Of a stretch of 64,000 nucleotides of DNA, positions 9,484 through 17,559 are shown one piece after another. How positions within the stretch are numbered: the stretch's first letter is position 1; each line of letters opens with the position of its first letter. A program made the position numbers and the translations under genes. The stretch spans positions 538,526-602,525 of the forward strand of contig NZ_SJPW01000007.1 in NCBI RefSeq assembly GCF_007860125.1, given 5' to 3'. The notes beneath the pieces are model-generated. The model had not been told where the DNA came from. It saw nothing but the letters and a program-made list of their open reading frames with translations, and did no database searches. The DNA is from Rubripirellula tenax (GTDB lineage: Bacteria > Planctomycetota > Planctomycetia > Pirellulales > Pirellulaceae).

Positions 9484-10287
9484 TTAGCCGACAGGTTCGA
9501 GTACCAACTCGTGATTGTCGACATCAATGCGGGTTTCCTGCAACCAGTCGTCGGACAGACCCCGAACAGACTCGCGAACAATTGGAACGCGTTGAATCCC
9601 GAACAATGCCGTAGCGGATGCCTTCGATACCCCAAACATTTTCAAGAATGTTGCCAAAACGATTCGCAGGTCAAGAAGCGACGTCGCGCTGAAGATGTAC
9701 TCAATATCGAGCTCGAACTTACGCTTCACACAATTGATGGTTTCGTCAGGATCCAAATTCACCTGTGCCAATCCGGTGACCCCGGGCATGACGCCAAGGC
9801 GATGGCCGTAACCCGGAATTTCGGCTTCGATTTTGGCAATGATTTCGGGTCGTTCGGGCCGTGGTCCGACGAAACACATTTCCCCGCGAATGATATTGAC
9901 CAGCTGGGGAAGTTCGTCGAGATGAAACAATCGCAGGTAGTAACCGATGACCGTCACCCGGGGATCGTCCTTGGTTGACCACACGGCTCCCGTTTCGCCC
10001 TCCGCGTCTTCCACCATCGATCGAAATTTGTAGATATAGAACGGACGTCTCCACAGGCCGGATCTGACCTGCCGGTAAATGACCGGCCCAGGACTCGAAA
10101 AATGGACGGCCAACGCCAACACGCCAATCAATGGGCTTACAACAATCAACATGCCGAGTGCTAGCACCCTCTCGGTACACTGACGAAGCAGCGAAGGCGG
10201 TTGAATCGGAAGTGTCGGTTCAGCGGCTACCCGACCGTCATCAACCGTGACAGGTTGCCGAGTTAGGGTTGGAGTTAGATCACTCAT
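9484..10287 (-). CDS. Undecaprenyl-phosphate sugar phosphotransferase (bacterial sugar transferase, PglC/WcaJ-like)
   Basis: 267 residues from ATG 10287; a TTG-started extension to 10335 is less likely. After a disordered N-terminus a single hydrophobic segment (VLALGMLIVVSPLIGVLALA) precedes the catalytic domain. Family motifs are SSPGPVIYRQVRSG, IYKFRSM, LFHLDELPQLVNI, GEMCFVGPRPERP and GVTGLAQVN. The short, single-hairpin form fits a monotopic phosphoglycosyl transferase that loads the first sugar phosphate onto undecaprenyl phosphate at the inner membrane. It is therefore the likely initiating enzyme of the EPS pathway. It sits just upstream of a GT4 gene on the same strand and diverges from the TolC-like export gene. 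Confidence 0.92.
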   Translation of the reverse strand: MSDLTPTLTRQPVTVDDGRVAAEPTLPIQPPSLLRQCTERVLALGMLIVVSPLIGVLALAVHFSSPGPVIYRQVRSGLWRRPFYIYKFRSMVEDAEGETGAVWSTKDDPRVTVIGYYLRLFHLDELPQLVNIIRGEMCFVGPRPERPEIIAKIEAEIPGYGHRLGVMPGVTGLAQVNLDPDETINCVKRKFELDIEYIFSATSLLDLRIVLATFLKMFGVSKASATALFGIQRVPIVRESVRGLSDDWLQETRIDVDNHELVLEPVG

Positions 10288-10994
10288 GTCAAAATCTTTG
10301 CCGAGCTGTAAGTTTGCCGAACTGTGAAATTGCAAAAGGTGCGGGAGCTAAGTCGTGACCAGGGTGGCGAGGGAAGAGCGGCTAGAATCCATTCGGGTGG
10401 CACACTGAATTGATTGAGACCTGTACCAGCACGAGCTTCCTATCGACGATCTCGCGGACATGTCACGCAGGTCTCCCCAAAATATGGGCTGTCAGGGGCG
10501 TTTCGTCGCCCATGTCGTCTCCGATGATGTTAGGGGTGCCAGCAGCGAAGATCCAGATTCAGTTGGCCATATTCATCGATTTTTTCTGATTATTCGCTAC
10601 AAACGTCACCCTTGCGATCGCATGGCCAGGCGCGCTGCACTCGATTTGATTCGCGTTGCGGTGCGGCTCGAACCTTTCAAATCGTGTTAACGACGGGATC
10701 GTTCCCCCAAGTTTCCGGACGCCGTCGATCCGAGACAGCTTTGGCGAAAGCGGGTTTCGTTCATGAAAACCGACCAGGACCCGACACCAGCGCAGCCACC
10801 AGGGGGGATACTCAAGTGTCCGCCTCGAAACCCCTACATCTGGGGTGCCATTGCGGATCTGGCAAACTGTGCCAGTTTTCACGGTATTTGCTCGAGTGCT
10901 CAATTTGCCGATCAAGCGGCCGGGGGATAGCCGAAATACTGTGGGGACGGTCCCACGCCACACAGTGGGAGTCTCTTCAAGCGTTGGGATCGAG
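10288..10994. other. Divergent intergenic region at the head of the EPS genes
   Basis: About 700 bases between the sugar phosphotransferase and the TolC-like gene, so it should carry promoters for both arms. A short stem-loop (TCCCAC, 8-base loop, GTGGGA) lies at 10951-10970, 24 bases before the TolC-like start. A TGGCAC at 10398 resembles half of a sigma-54 site but lacks a matching -12 GC. An open frame continues upstream of 10995 to 10845 but lacks coding character. Confidence 0.45.
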
Positions 10995-13172
10995 ATGGAT
11001 ATCGAAACGCATTGCAGTCTCATCAAGCGAACCGCTTTGATCACGGTACTTTTTGCCGGTACCGGCGCATTGACTCCGACCGCTGCCCAGAGCACCGCTG
11101 CCCAGAGCACCGTCGCCCAGAGCACCGCTGCCCAGAGCACCGCTGCCCAGAGCACCGCTGCCCAGAGCACCGCTGCCCAGAGCACCGCTGCCCAGAGCAC
11201 CGTCGCCCAGAGCGTTGACTCGCTATCACCCCAATCGCCAGCGCCGGTCTCGACGTCTTTCCGTGTGGCGCGTCCTCGACGACTGGCCGGCGATGAACAT
11301 TTAGCCGAAGCCAGCCAACTCACAGAATCGTACAGAGCCTTCGTCAAAGCCGTTGAATCGCCGAACGGCGTCCATCAAATTCCCGGTGCCATCGACGTCG
11401 ACGAATCTGTGTCGAATGCCCAGGTGGTGCTGAACGCATTCGTTTTCACCCTTGAAGACGAACGTGAAGAAGAAGCGGGACCAAGCTTGTCGGCTCCATC
11501 AGGACCAAATCCGACGCCCAGTCCGTTGAATCCGCTTGACGGCGCGAACGAACAAACGACACCCATGGTTTCCGACCGACTCTCGCCTGACGTCGGCAGG
11601 GATGAAATTGAGCTAGGCCGACCGGACGGGCAACGCCTACCCGCGCCGGCGCCGGACGCGGACCCAGAATGGGAACTCTCGCTCGACGATTCGATTCGGT
11701 TGGGCCTGGCGAACAACAAAGAAATTTCGGTCATCACGCCGTTGCCGTCGGTCGCCGCGGCGAAGGTTTCCGTTGAGCGTGGCGACTTCGATCCGGTATT
11801 TGGGATTTCGACGTTCGGCGGCGAGACGGATCGTCAGGTTCGCAGCCGGATTGCCACGTTCGGGGCTCCCGTCGATTTCCAAGAGACTGATTTTTTTCGT
11901 CCCCTATCGGGTCGGAACCAGACGTATCTACGCCAGCAGTTGCCCACCGGCGGGAAATACGAAATCGGCATGGGAACGAATTACCTTCGTTACGTTCCCG
12001 ACGCAGCCCAATTGTTGGTCCCATCCGGCTGGGAGACAGCGCTCAACCTTGAATACACGCAGCCTCTCTTTCGTGGCCGAGGACGGTCTGCCGCGCAGCG
12101 AGAATTGCGGATCGCGTCGGCCAGGCAACGACAATCGGAACACGAATTTCGCATCAGATTGCGGAACATTGTTCGTGACATTGACGTTGGATATTGGGAA
12201 CTGGCAGGCACGACACGTCAGTCCCGAGCTGCCGAAGCCTACGTTCGCTTAGCAGCGGAATACTCACGCCAAGAAGCTGAGCGGGCCGAACTGGGTCAAA
12301 GCGCCCGAACGGAAATTCTGCAGGTTGCTTCGGTGCTGAATGAATTTCGCGTAGCTCGCGAAAGCACGTTGCGTGACCGCCGAGTGGCCGAAATGAAGCT
12401 GCGAACGGAACTCGGCCTAGCTCAAATGGTGTATCCCGGTACCGATGAACCAATGGGTTTCGATTCCGAAGTCTATTGGGACATTCATGCGACCGGTCAG
12501 AATATTGAACCCGTCCTATCGACACCGATCGCCGCCGACATTGCCAAAGCCATGACACGGCCCGAATTGGCCGTCGCGAACGCTCGGATCGAAGAAGCGC
12601 GTGCGAACCTAGCGGCGGCAAAGAACAAGCTGCTTCCCGATGTGAATGCACACGCGATGTACTCGAAGCTTGGTTTAGAGAAAGGACTCGACGATTCCGT
12701 CGCGACGATTTTTGATGACGACTACCACACGTGGGGTGCGGGTGTCAGCTACGAGCGTCGCCTGCGTCAGCGTTCGGAAAATGGCGAGGTCCGCCAATAC
12801 TCATTTCAGATTGCGCATGAACAGGCGCGACAAAACGAACTGTCACACGACTTCGTTGGCAAGCTACGTGAACTGCGTGCGGCGATCAACGGCTGGGAAC
12901 GCGTCCTGAAAGTGGCTGCGGAATACGTCCAGGTTTTGACGGAACAACAGATCGCGTTGGGCGAACTGTACAAAGACGGAAGAGTCAGTCTTTTCCAACG
13001 TCTTGAAAACCTGCGGGCACTGCAAGCAGCCGAGTTGGATATGCACGACAAATGGATCGAACTTGCGAAAGCGGTTGCCCACTATCGATACGAACGCGGT
13101 GACGATCCGTCGATGTACGGAGTTCAGATCGATTCGTGCGGGCGATATTCGGCGAGCGGGTTCGGAGGTTGA
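10995..13172 (+). CDS. TolC-like outer-membrane efflux/EPS export protein
   Basis: 725 residues from ATG 10995, which places a hydrophobic signal (ALITVLFAGTGALTPTAAQ) at the N-terminus. Directly after it are eight AQST repeats encoded by 15-bp DNA repeats, then a Pro/Ser-rich spacer to about residue 220. The C-terminal two thirds is an outer-membrane efflux protein domain with paired coiled-coil stretches: LDDSIRLGLANNKEISV, LNLEYTQPLFRGRGRSAA, REELARANI-like RPELAVANARIEEARANLA, and KAVAHYRYERGD. Such TolC family proteins form a trimeric channel across the outer membrane. It diverges from the sugar-initiating gene and precedes a chain-length protein, so it probably exports the polysaccharide. 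The C-terminus looks frameshifted (see findings). Confidence 0.85.
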   Translation: MDIETHCSLIKRTALITVLFAGTGALTPTAAQSTAAQSTVAQSTAAQSTAAQSTAAQSTAAQSTAAQSTVAQSVDSLSPQSPAPVSTSFRVARPRRLAGDEHLAEASQLTESYRAFVKAVESPNGVHQIPGAIDVDESVSNAQVVLNAFVFTLEDEREEEAGPSLSAPSGPNPTPSPLNPLDGANEQTTPMVSDRLSPDVGRDEIELGRPDGQRLPAPAPDADPEWELSLDDSIRLGLANNKEISVITPLPSVAAAKVSVERGDFDPVFGISTFGGETDRQVRSRIATFGAPVDFQETDFFRPLSGRNQTYLRQQLPTGGKYEIGMGTNYLRYVPDAAQLLVPSGWETALNLEYTQPLFRGRGRSAAQRELRIASARQRQSEHEFRIRLRNIVRDIDVGYWELAGTTRQSRAAEAYVRLAAEYSRQEAERAELGQSARTEILQVASVLNEFRVARESTLRDRRVAEMKLRTELGLAQMVYPGTDEPMGFDSEVYWDIHATGQNIEPVLSTPIAADIAKAMTRPELAVANARIEEARANLAAAKNKLLPDVNAHAMYSKLGLEKGLDDSVATIFDDDYHTWGAGVSYERRLRQRSENGEVRQYSFQIAHEQARQNELSHDFVGKLRELRAAINGWERVLKVAAEYVQVLTEQQIALGELYKDGRVSLFQRLENLRALQAAELDMHDKWIELAKAVAHYRYERGDDPSMYGVQIDSCGRYSASGFGG
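11086..11214 (+). repeat. 15-bp in-frame tandem repeat encoding AQST(A/V)
   Basis: Eight consecutive 15-bp units (GCCCAGAGCACCGCT, with GTC instead of GCT in two) plus a 9-bp partial copy lie right after the signal peptide of the TolC-like gene. The near-identical units suggest slippage. Because 15 is divisible by 3, copy changes would alter the length of the mature N-terminus without breaking the frame. Confidence 0.93.
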
Positions 13173-13525
13173 TCCTGCCCTGGAAGCCGCCGCAGACCCC
13201 TCTTTTGCAGCAACGGCCTCGCGCGGCGTCGACTTCATCACCGACGTGATCGAGTGACGGTAAGGCCAGGATGACCATTCGGGGAGGGCATTTTCGGGCA
13301 TGGGGAACGTGTTCTATTGACGCCCATGACTCGGCGTGTAGCCTACTCGCACGAGTGTTTTTCGGTTGTGCCACGACCGGTCGTTCCACTCTCACGCGAC
13401 ATTCGAACCCGTTTCCGAGCCACTGATGGAATTGCGGCTGAACGGTTCCCACGCAATTTCCCGTCCGTTCGCGCCTCCCAGGCACCTCATTGGCGGTCCA
13501 TCATCGCCGGAGCCCCCGATCGATC
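13173..13525. other. Region after the TolC-like stop
   Basis: The first 85 bases (to the stop at 13257) read, one frame over from the TolC-like gene, as GSEVDPALEAAADPSF and SRGVDFITDVIE, which has good coding character and suggests a frameshifted C-terminus. The remainder up to the next gene shows no recognisable feature. Confidence 0.45.
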
Positions 13526-15631
13526 GTGCAAGCCACATCTAGCCCTCACAAAGTTCAACTCAGGTCTCCGGTCGAGTTTGCGATGCGCGGGATGCTGCGT
13601 CGCCCCATCTACTTGGTTTTCAGCCTGTTGGTCGCGATCCTGACCGGCGGCGCCATGGCTCACTTTTTTCGTAGCGAGCGACATCATTATTTCGGGAAAA
13701 TGATGTATGTCCCCAACCGAGTGACGGAACCACTTTACACGTCCCCAAATCTTCGTGACTTGACCGCTGCGATGGTGAATCCAGTCATGCTGGAGGAATT
13801 ACGGTCGCGTTGGAACTTGCGAGATGAACTGCAAGACCTTCGCAACCGGTTGGCGTTTCAGATGGCCGGTGAAGCGTCGCTGGATACGTCTTTTTGGTCC
13901 AGCGATCCACAGCAAGCAGAAGCTGTTTTACAACATGCGATGGAATACTTCGTCGACCAGTCGCGTTCGTTTCGGTCCGACGCGATTGCCAATCACATTG
14001 ACGACTTTGAACGAGAAACCGAAGCGTCGAAATCCGCCCAGCGGGCCGCAGGCATTCGGCTGGAGAAAAAACTGCGTGAAGTTAGATTGCAAACGCCAAC
14101 CGAATTGGTCGCTGAAATCTTTGACCTGCGACGGTCGATTGCCCAATCCACCGAACAAGTTGTGGCGACCCAGGATCGACTACAACTCAGCCGTGCCCAA
14201 TTCGAAAGCCTATTGGCGATGCGCGAATCGAAAGCAAGCAGCGACTTGGGAATCGGCAACATCGATTCCGAAACCGAATCGATCGCAGATCCACCAACGT
14301 CTTCCCAAGTTCAAAACCCCGATGAGAGTCCGGCCCAGGGTGTTTCACTGGCTGTATTCGAAAACGAGAATGAAGCGGCAAGTGTCACTCATGACTTGCG
14401 AAAGCAAAAACTGTTAGAAGACCGTATTCGCCGCGAGAAAGAGCGGGCGCGGGCCAACGTCGAAGTCGAGCTTTTGAAAAAGGAATTTGATCGTTCCTCG
14501 CTACTTCATCAGAAAGGATTGATTAGCGATGCGCTGCTGGAAAAAGCAAAAGGAGACCTGGAAGTTCTGTTAGTGCAGCAGTCACAGCAGGTCAAAGAAA
14601 TGGAAGGCCAATTGGATGAAATCCATGAGCGAATCGAACTTCAAACAAACGCACCCATGTTGATCGAACTGAATGGCTCCGCCGCGTCGACGGGCAGCAA
14701 ACCGGTCGCGTCGCCCGGCGAACCCAACGAAAAACAAACGATCGCGATGTTACGAGGCAGCGAGGTTGCAGCGGACATTCACCTTGAATACCTCACCGAG
14801 GAACTCGAAGGCAAAACCGCCCGACTGCGAATCCTCACTGCGATCCAAAAGCAAATCGAGCCACTGGTCAAGGACGTCGACAACGGGGCAACGAAGCTGG
14901 ACCGCTTGAACGCCCGAAACGAAACCTTCATCCAGACTTTGCGTTCGGCCACCAACGAATTGATCATCGTGCAGAACGCGTCACCGATGATCGACGGCGT
15001 TACTACCAATGCCAGAACATTGTTTGCGGCGGGATTCATCGCGTCGCTGGGCTGCCTCCTGGTTCCCCTTTTCCTCGCTGACCTGAGAACGGCAAGCAAA
15101 CATAAGCCGACTACGCAGAAGGTTTTCGGATTCCCCGTCCTGGGCCGTACACCCGACGCTCGCCGACTTGAAAATGATCCGACGACAGCGGAAGACGAGT
15201 TACGGCGGCTGGCAATTCGAATTCGTCACAAATTTGATCACCCGAAAGGCGTGATGACGGTTGCCAGCGGACTCGGTGTGAATGAACTCGACGTGGATGG
15301 ACTGGTTGCCAAACTTGCTCTGCAACTGGAAAGCGAAAACAAGAAAGTCCTTGTGGTCGACATGGCGGACATCGACCGACACGCGATTGCTTCCCAAGAT
15401 GCGATGGTCGGTCGGAACGCGACCTTCGCTGAATTACGATCCCAATCGGATTTCGTTTTGATCCGTGCGCCCATGTTCGCCAGCGCACTTCGGCGGGATA
15501 TCGCCGCATCGCTAAGCGACGCGATCGTCTTGGTGGTGCCAAAGGACGAAGCGAATTCCCCTCGAATGCAACAAGCGATCGTCGAACTTACAGTTCTCGA
15601 AACGAGTATCGTGGGCGTCATCTTGGCTTGA
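13526..15631 (+). CDS. Wzz-like chain-length protein with degenerate BY-kinase domain
   Basis: About 701 residues from GTG 13526; TTG 13490 and ATG 13583 are alternatives. Two membrane helices (about 27-47, YLVFSLLVAILTGGAMAHFF, and 496-521, TLFAAGFIASLGCLLVPLFL) flank a long periplasmic, largely coiled-coil region, the layout of Wzz/PCP proteins. The cytoplasmic C-terminus resembles a bacterial tyrosine kinase: FRIRHKF-like start, KKVLVVDMADIDRHA in the Walker A-prime position, and FVLIRAPMFASALRR in place of Walker B. The P-loop position reads VASGLGVNELDVDGL, without the GxGKS/T signature, and no Tyr cluster ends the protein. It is probably a non-catalytic length-control partner. It lies between the TolC-like and TPR genes. 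Confidence 0.8.
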   Translation: MQATSSPHKVQLRSPVEFAMRGMLRRPIYLVFSLLVAILTGGAMAHFFRSERHHYFGKMMYVPNRVTEPLYTSPNLRDLTAAMVNPVMLEELRSRWNLRDELQDLRNRLAFQMAGEASLDTSFWSSDPQQAEAVLQHAMEYFVDQSRSFRSDAIANHIDDFERETEASKSAQRAAGIRLEKKLREVRLQTPTELVAEIFDLRRSIAQSTEQVVATQDRLQLSRAQFESLLAMRESKASSDLGIGNIDSETESIADPPTSSQVQNPDESPAQGVSLAVFENENEAASVTHDLRKQKLLEDRIRREKERARANVEVELLKKEFDRSSLLHQKGLISDALLEKAKGDLEVLLVQQSQQVKEMEGQLDEIHERIELQTNAPMLIELNGSAASTGSKPVASPGEPNEKQTIAMLRGSEVAADIHLEYLTEELEGKTARLRILTAIQKQIEPLVKDVDNGATKLDRLNARNETFIQTLRSATNELIIVQNASPMIDGVTTNARTLFAAGFIASLGCLLVPLFLADLRTASKHKPTTQKVFGFPVLGRTPDARRLENDPTTAEDELRRLAIRIRHKFDHPKGVMTVASGLGVNELDVDGLVAKLALQLESENKKVLVVDMADIDRHAIASQDAMVGRNATFAELRSQSDFVLIRAPMFASALRRDIAASLSDAIVLVVPKDEANSPRMQQAIVELTVLETSIVGVILA

Positions 15632-16068
15632 CGGTGGTTTGCGGCCCGGACGTTCTCGCGGCTCGGTTCTGCGGCACCCATTCGCAGATAGCAGTTAGGA
15701 GTTGGTCGAGGGTTGATCTTGGGTGTGAAGCGGAAGTACCCTGAAGGGACCTTCGCTCACGCCTAGCGCAAACAACCTAGAAGTGTCGACCTAGCACGCA
15801 AAATCCGATTGGGTCGGTTGTAACGAATAGAATCGCAGCCAAGCGAGCAAACGTGCCCCAGGATGTATGTTTCTATGCACGATAAGCGATTCAGAGAGAG
15901 AAACATGTTTGTCGACGCTTGCATCCATCCCGCCAGAAACTTGTCCATCGCAGTTTCGGATTCCATTGATTAAAATCCAGGGTGCCGGGCTGGTGCGATG
16001 AACCGTTCAGCGAAAAACGGGCAACTTCCTTACCCCTCAGCTAACACCTAACACCCACGTCCTTTCCG
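15632..16068. other. Intergenic region, no gene recognised
   Basis: About 437 bases between the chain-length and TPR genes. A minus-strand open frame (15763-15966) has no family features. No RNA gene or strong terminator is visible. It may hold the promoter for the TPR gene. Confidence 0.4.
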
Positions 16069-17547
16069 ATGAAACGATTTTTGCTGCGGTTTTTAAAATT
16101 CTCGCCGGTCATCCTGGTGATCCTGCTTGTCGGCGGGCTGATCGTTCGGGCGGTTTCGAAAAAGGATGACATTGCTAGCGAATATCGCGTCGCGGCACGC
16201 CAGGCGGTGGCGGACAAAGATCTGGACCAAGCCAAGTTTTATTACTCTCGCTTGGTCGGTTCCGGCGATCGAGGCAGCGAACAAGACCAGATGAACTGGG
16301 TCTCGATCCTGGACGCGTCGGGCGACACACAGGCAGCGCGTGAGATGCTTGAACGGATGGCGCCGGATGATTCGGTAGGTTTCGCGTCGGCCCACCGGCA
16401 AAAAGCAATCATGATCGGGGCTGCGATCGCTCGCGAAGGCACATCGCCGGAGCGTGTCGAACAGTTGCAATGGCATCTGCGTCACGGGGCTCGCGATTCA
16501 ACGCCCGAGAACGACATTCTGTGGGCAAACTATCACTTGGCCGTTGAACAGGTCGACAAAGCAGTCGATAAGTTCGAATCGGCGGCTAGCCGCAAGCCAG
16601 AACTGTGGTTCGACATTAGCAACCTATACCGACGGCTGGGACGTACCGAAGAAGCGAATCGGGCGTCGAAACGAGCCCAAGATTACTCTGCCCAGATCTT
16701 GCAGTCCGAGCCTACCAATATTGGGCAAAGGCTAAGGTTGCTGGTGCTGTTGGCCAACGAAAAGAAATTCGATCAAGTGGAAGCGATCCTTGGGGAAGGG
16801 CTGCGGCTGAACAGCGATAACATCGAACTGCGCAATATGGCGTCCAACTTGACGCTGATTCGCTTGGAAGAAATCAAGGATGACACTTTAGAAGCCAAAC
16901 GAAATCGATTGACGCTTTTCGCGCAAGCGGCAAAGTTGAACCCATCGAATCCGAACGTCTATAAGGTGCTAAACCAATTGTACGCCTTGAGTGATTCGAA
17001 GACGGAGCAGGCAACCATTCGAGACCAACTTGAAAAATGGATCACCGATGGCCATGCCGTTCCCATGGCACACTTCACCTTGGGCAACTTGCTTTGGCAA
17101 GAATCCGACACCAAGGGCGCCGTTTTCCACTTGGAAGCGGCGTTGAAAATCGATCCTTCCCTGGCAATCGTGGCGAACAACTTGGCGTGGGTTTTGAGCC
17201 AGGCAGAGGAGCCGGATTTTGAACGAGCGGAAGAGTTGATCAAAATGGCGATGGAAACAGCTCCCAAGAATCACTCGTTTCGCGACACCATGGCAACTGT
17301 CTTGTTTGAGCAAGAAAAGTACAAAGAGGCGCTGCCCTATCTGGAACATGTTTTGCCGCATGCCGTCGGCGAAAAGAAAGCAAAACTGCACGAACAGCTT
17401 GCGATCGTCTACGAATCATTGGGACAGGAAAGCATGGCAAAGCGACATCGCGAGCAAAGTGTAGCCGGGGAAGCGGCAACCGAAACGCAAAGCGAAGTCA
17501 CGGAAGCAAACGTTCCTGAATCGACGGAGCCTGACTCGACGGAGTAA
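16069..17547 (+). CDS. Membrane-anchored TPR protein
   Basis: 492 residues with an N-terminal membrane anchor (about 8-29, FSPVILVILLVGGLIVRAV) and then helical TPR-like repeats to the Glu/Thr-rich C-terminus. Recognisable repeats include DLDQAKFYYSRLVGSGD, VDKAVDKFESAASRKPELW, DTKGAVFHLEAALKIDPSLA, NNLAWVLSQAEEPDFERAEE and EQEKYKEALPYLEHVL. TPR proteins scaffold multiprotein complexes; in exosortase/EPS loci a TPR protein is a regular component. It is convergent with the ligase-like gene on the other strand, separated by 12 bases. Specific partner unknown. Confidence 0.85.
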   Translation: MKRFLLRFLKFSPVILVILLVGGLIVRAVSKKDDIASEYRVAARQAVADKDLDQAKFYYSRLVGSGDRGSEQDQMNWVSILDASGDTQAAREMLERMAPDDSVGFASAHRQKAIMIGAAIAREGTSPERVEQLQWHLRHGARDSTPENDILWANYHLAVEQVDKAVDKFESAASRKPELWFDISNLYRRLGRTEEANRASKRAQDYSAQILQSEPTNIGQRLRLLVLLANEKKFDQVEAILGEGLRLNSDNIELRNMASNLTLIRLEEIKDDTLEAKRNRLTLFAQAAKLNPSNPNVYKVLNQLYALSDSKTEQATIRDQLEKWITDGHAVPMAHFTLGNLLWQESDTKGAVFHLEAALKIDPSLAIVANNLAWVLSQAEEPDFERAEELIKMAMETAPKNHSFRDTMATVLFEQEKYKEALPYLEHVLPHAVGEKKAKLHEQLAIVYESLGQESMAKRHREQSVAGEAATETQSEVTEANVPESTEPDSTE

Positions 17548-17559
17548 CACAGGCGTCGT

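Noticed and set aside
10398..10416. Possible sigma-54 promoter upstream of the TolC-like gene
   Set aside because: TGGCAC is present but the -12 GC at correct spacing is missing.
11086..11214. CRISPR-like array
   Set aside because: Repeats are contiguous with no spacers and are in-frame codons of the TolC-like gene.
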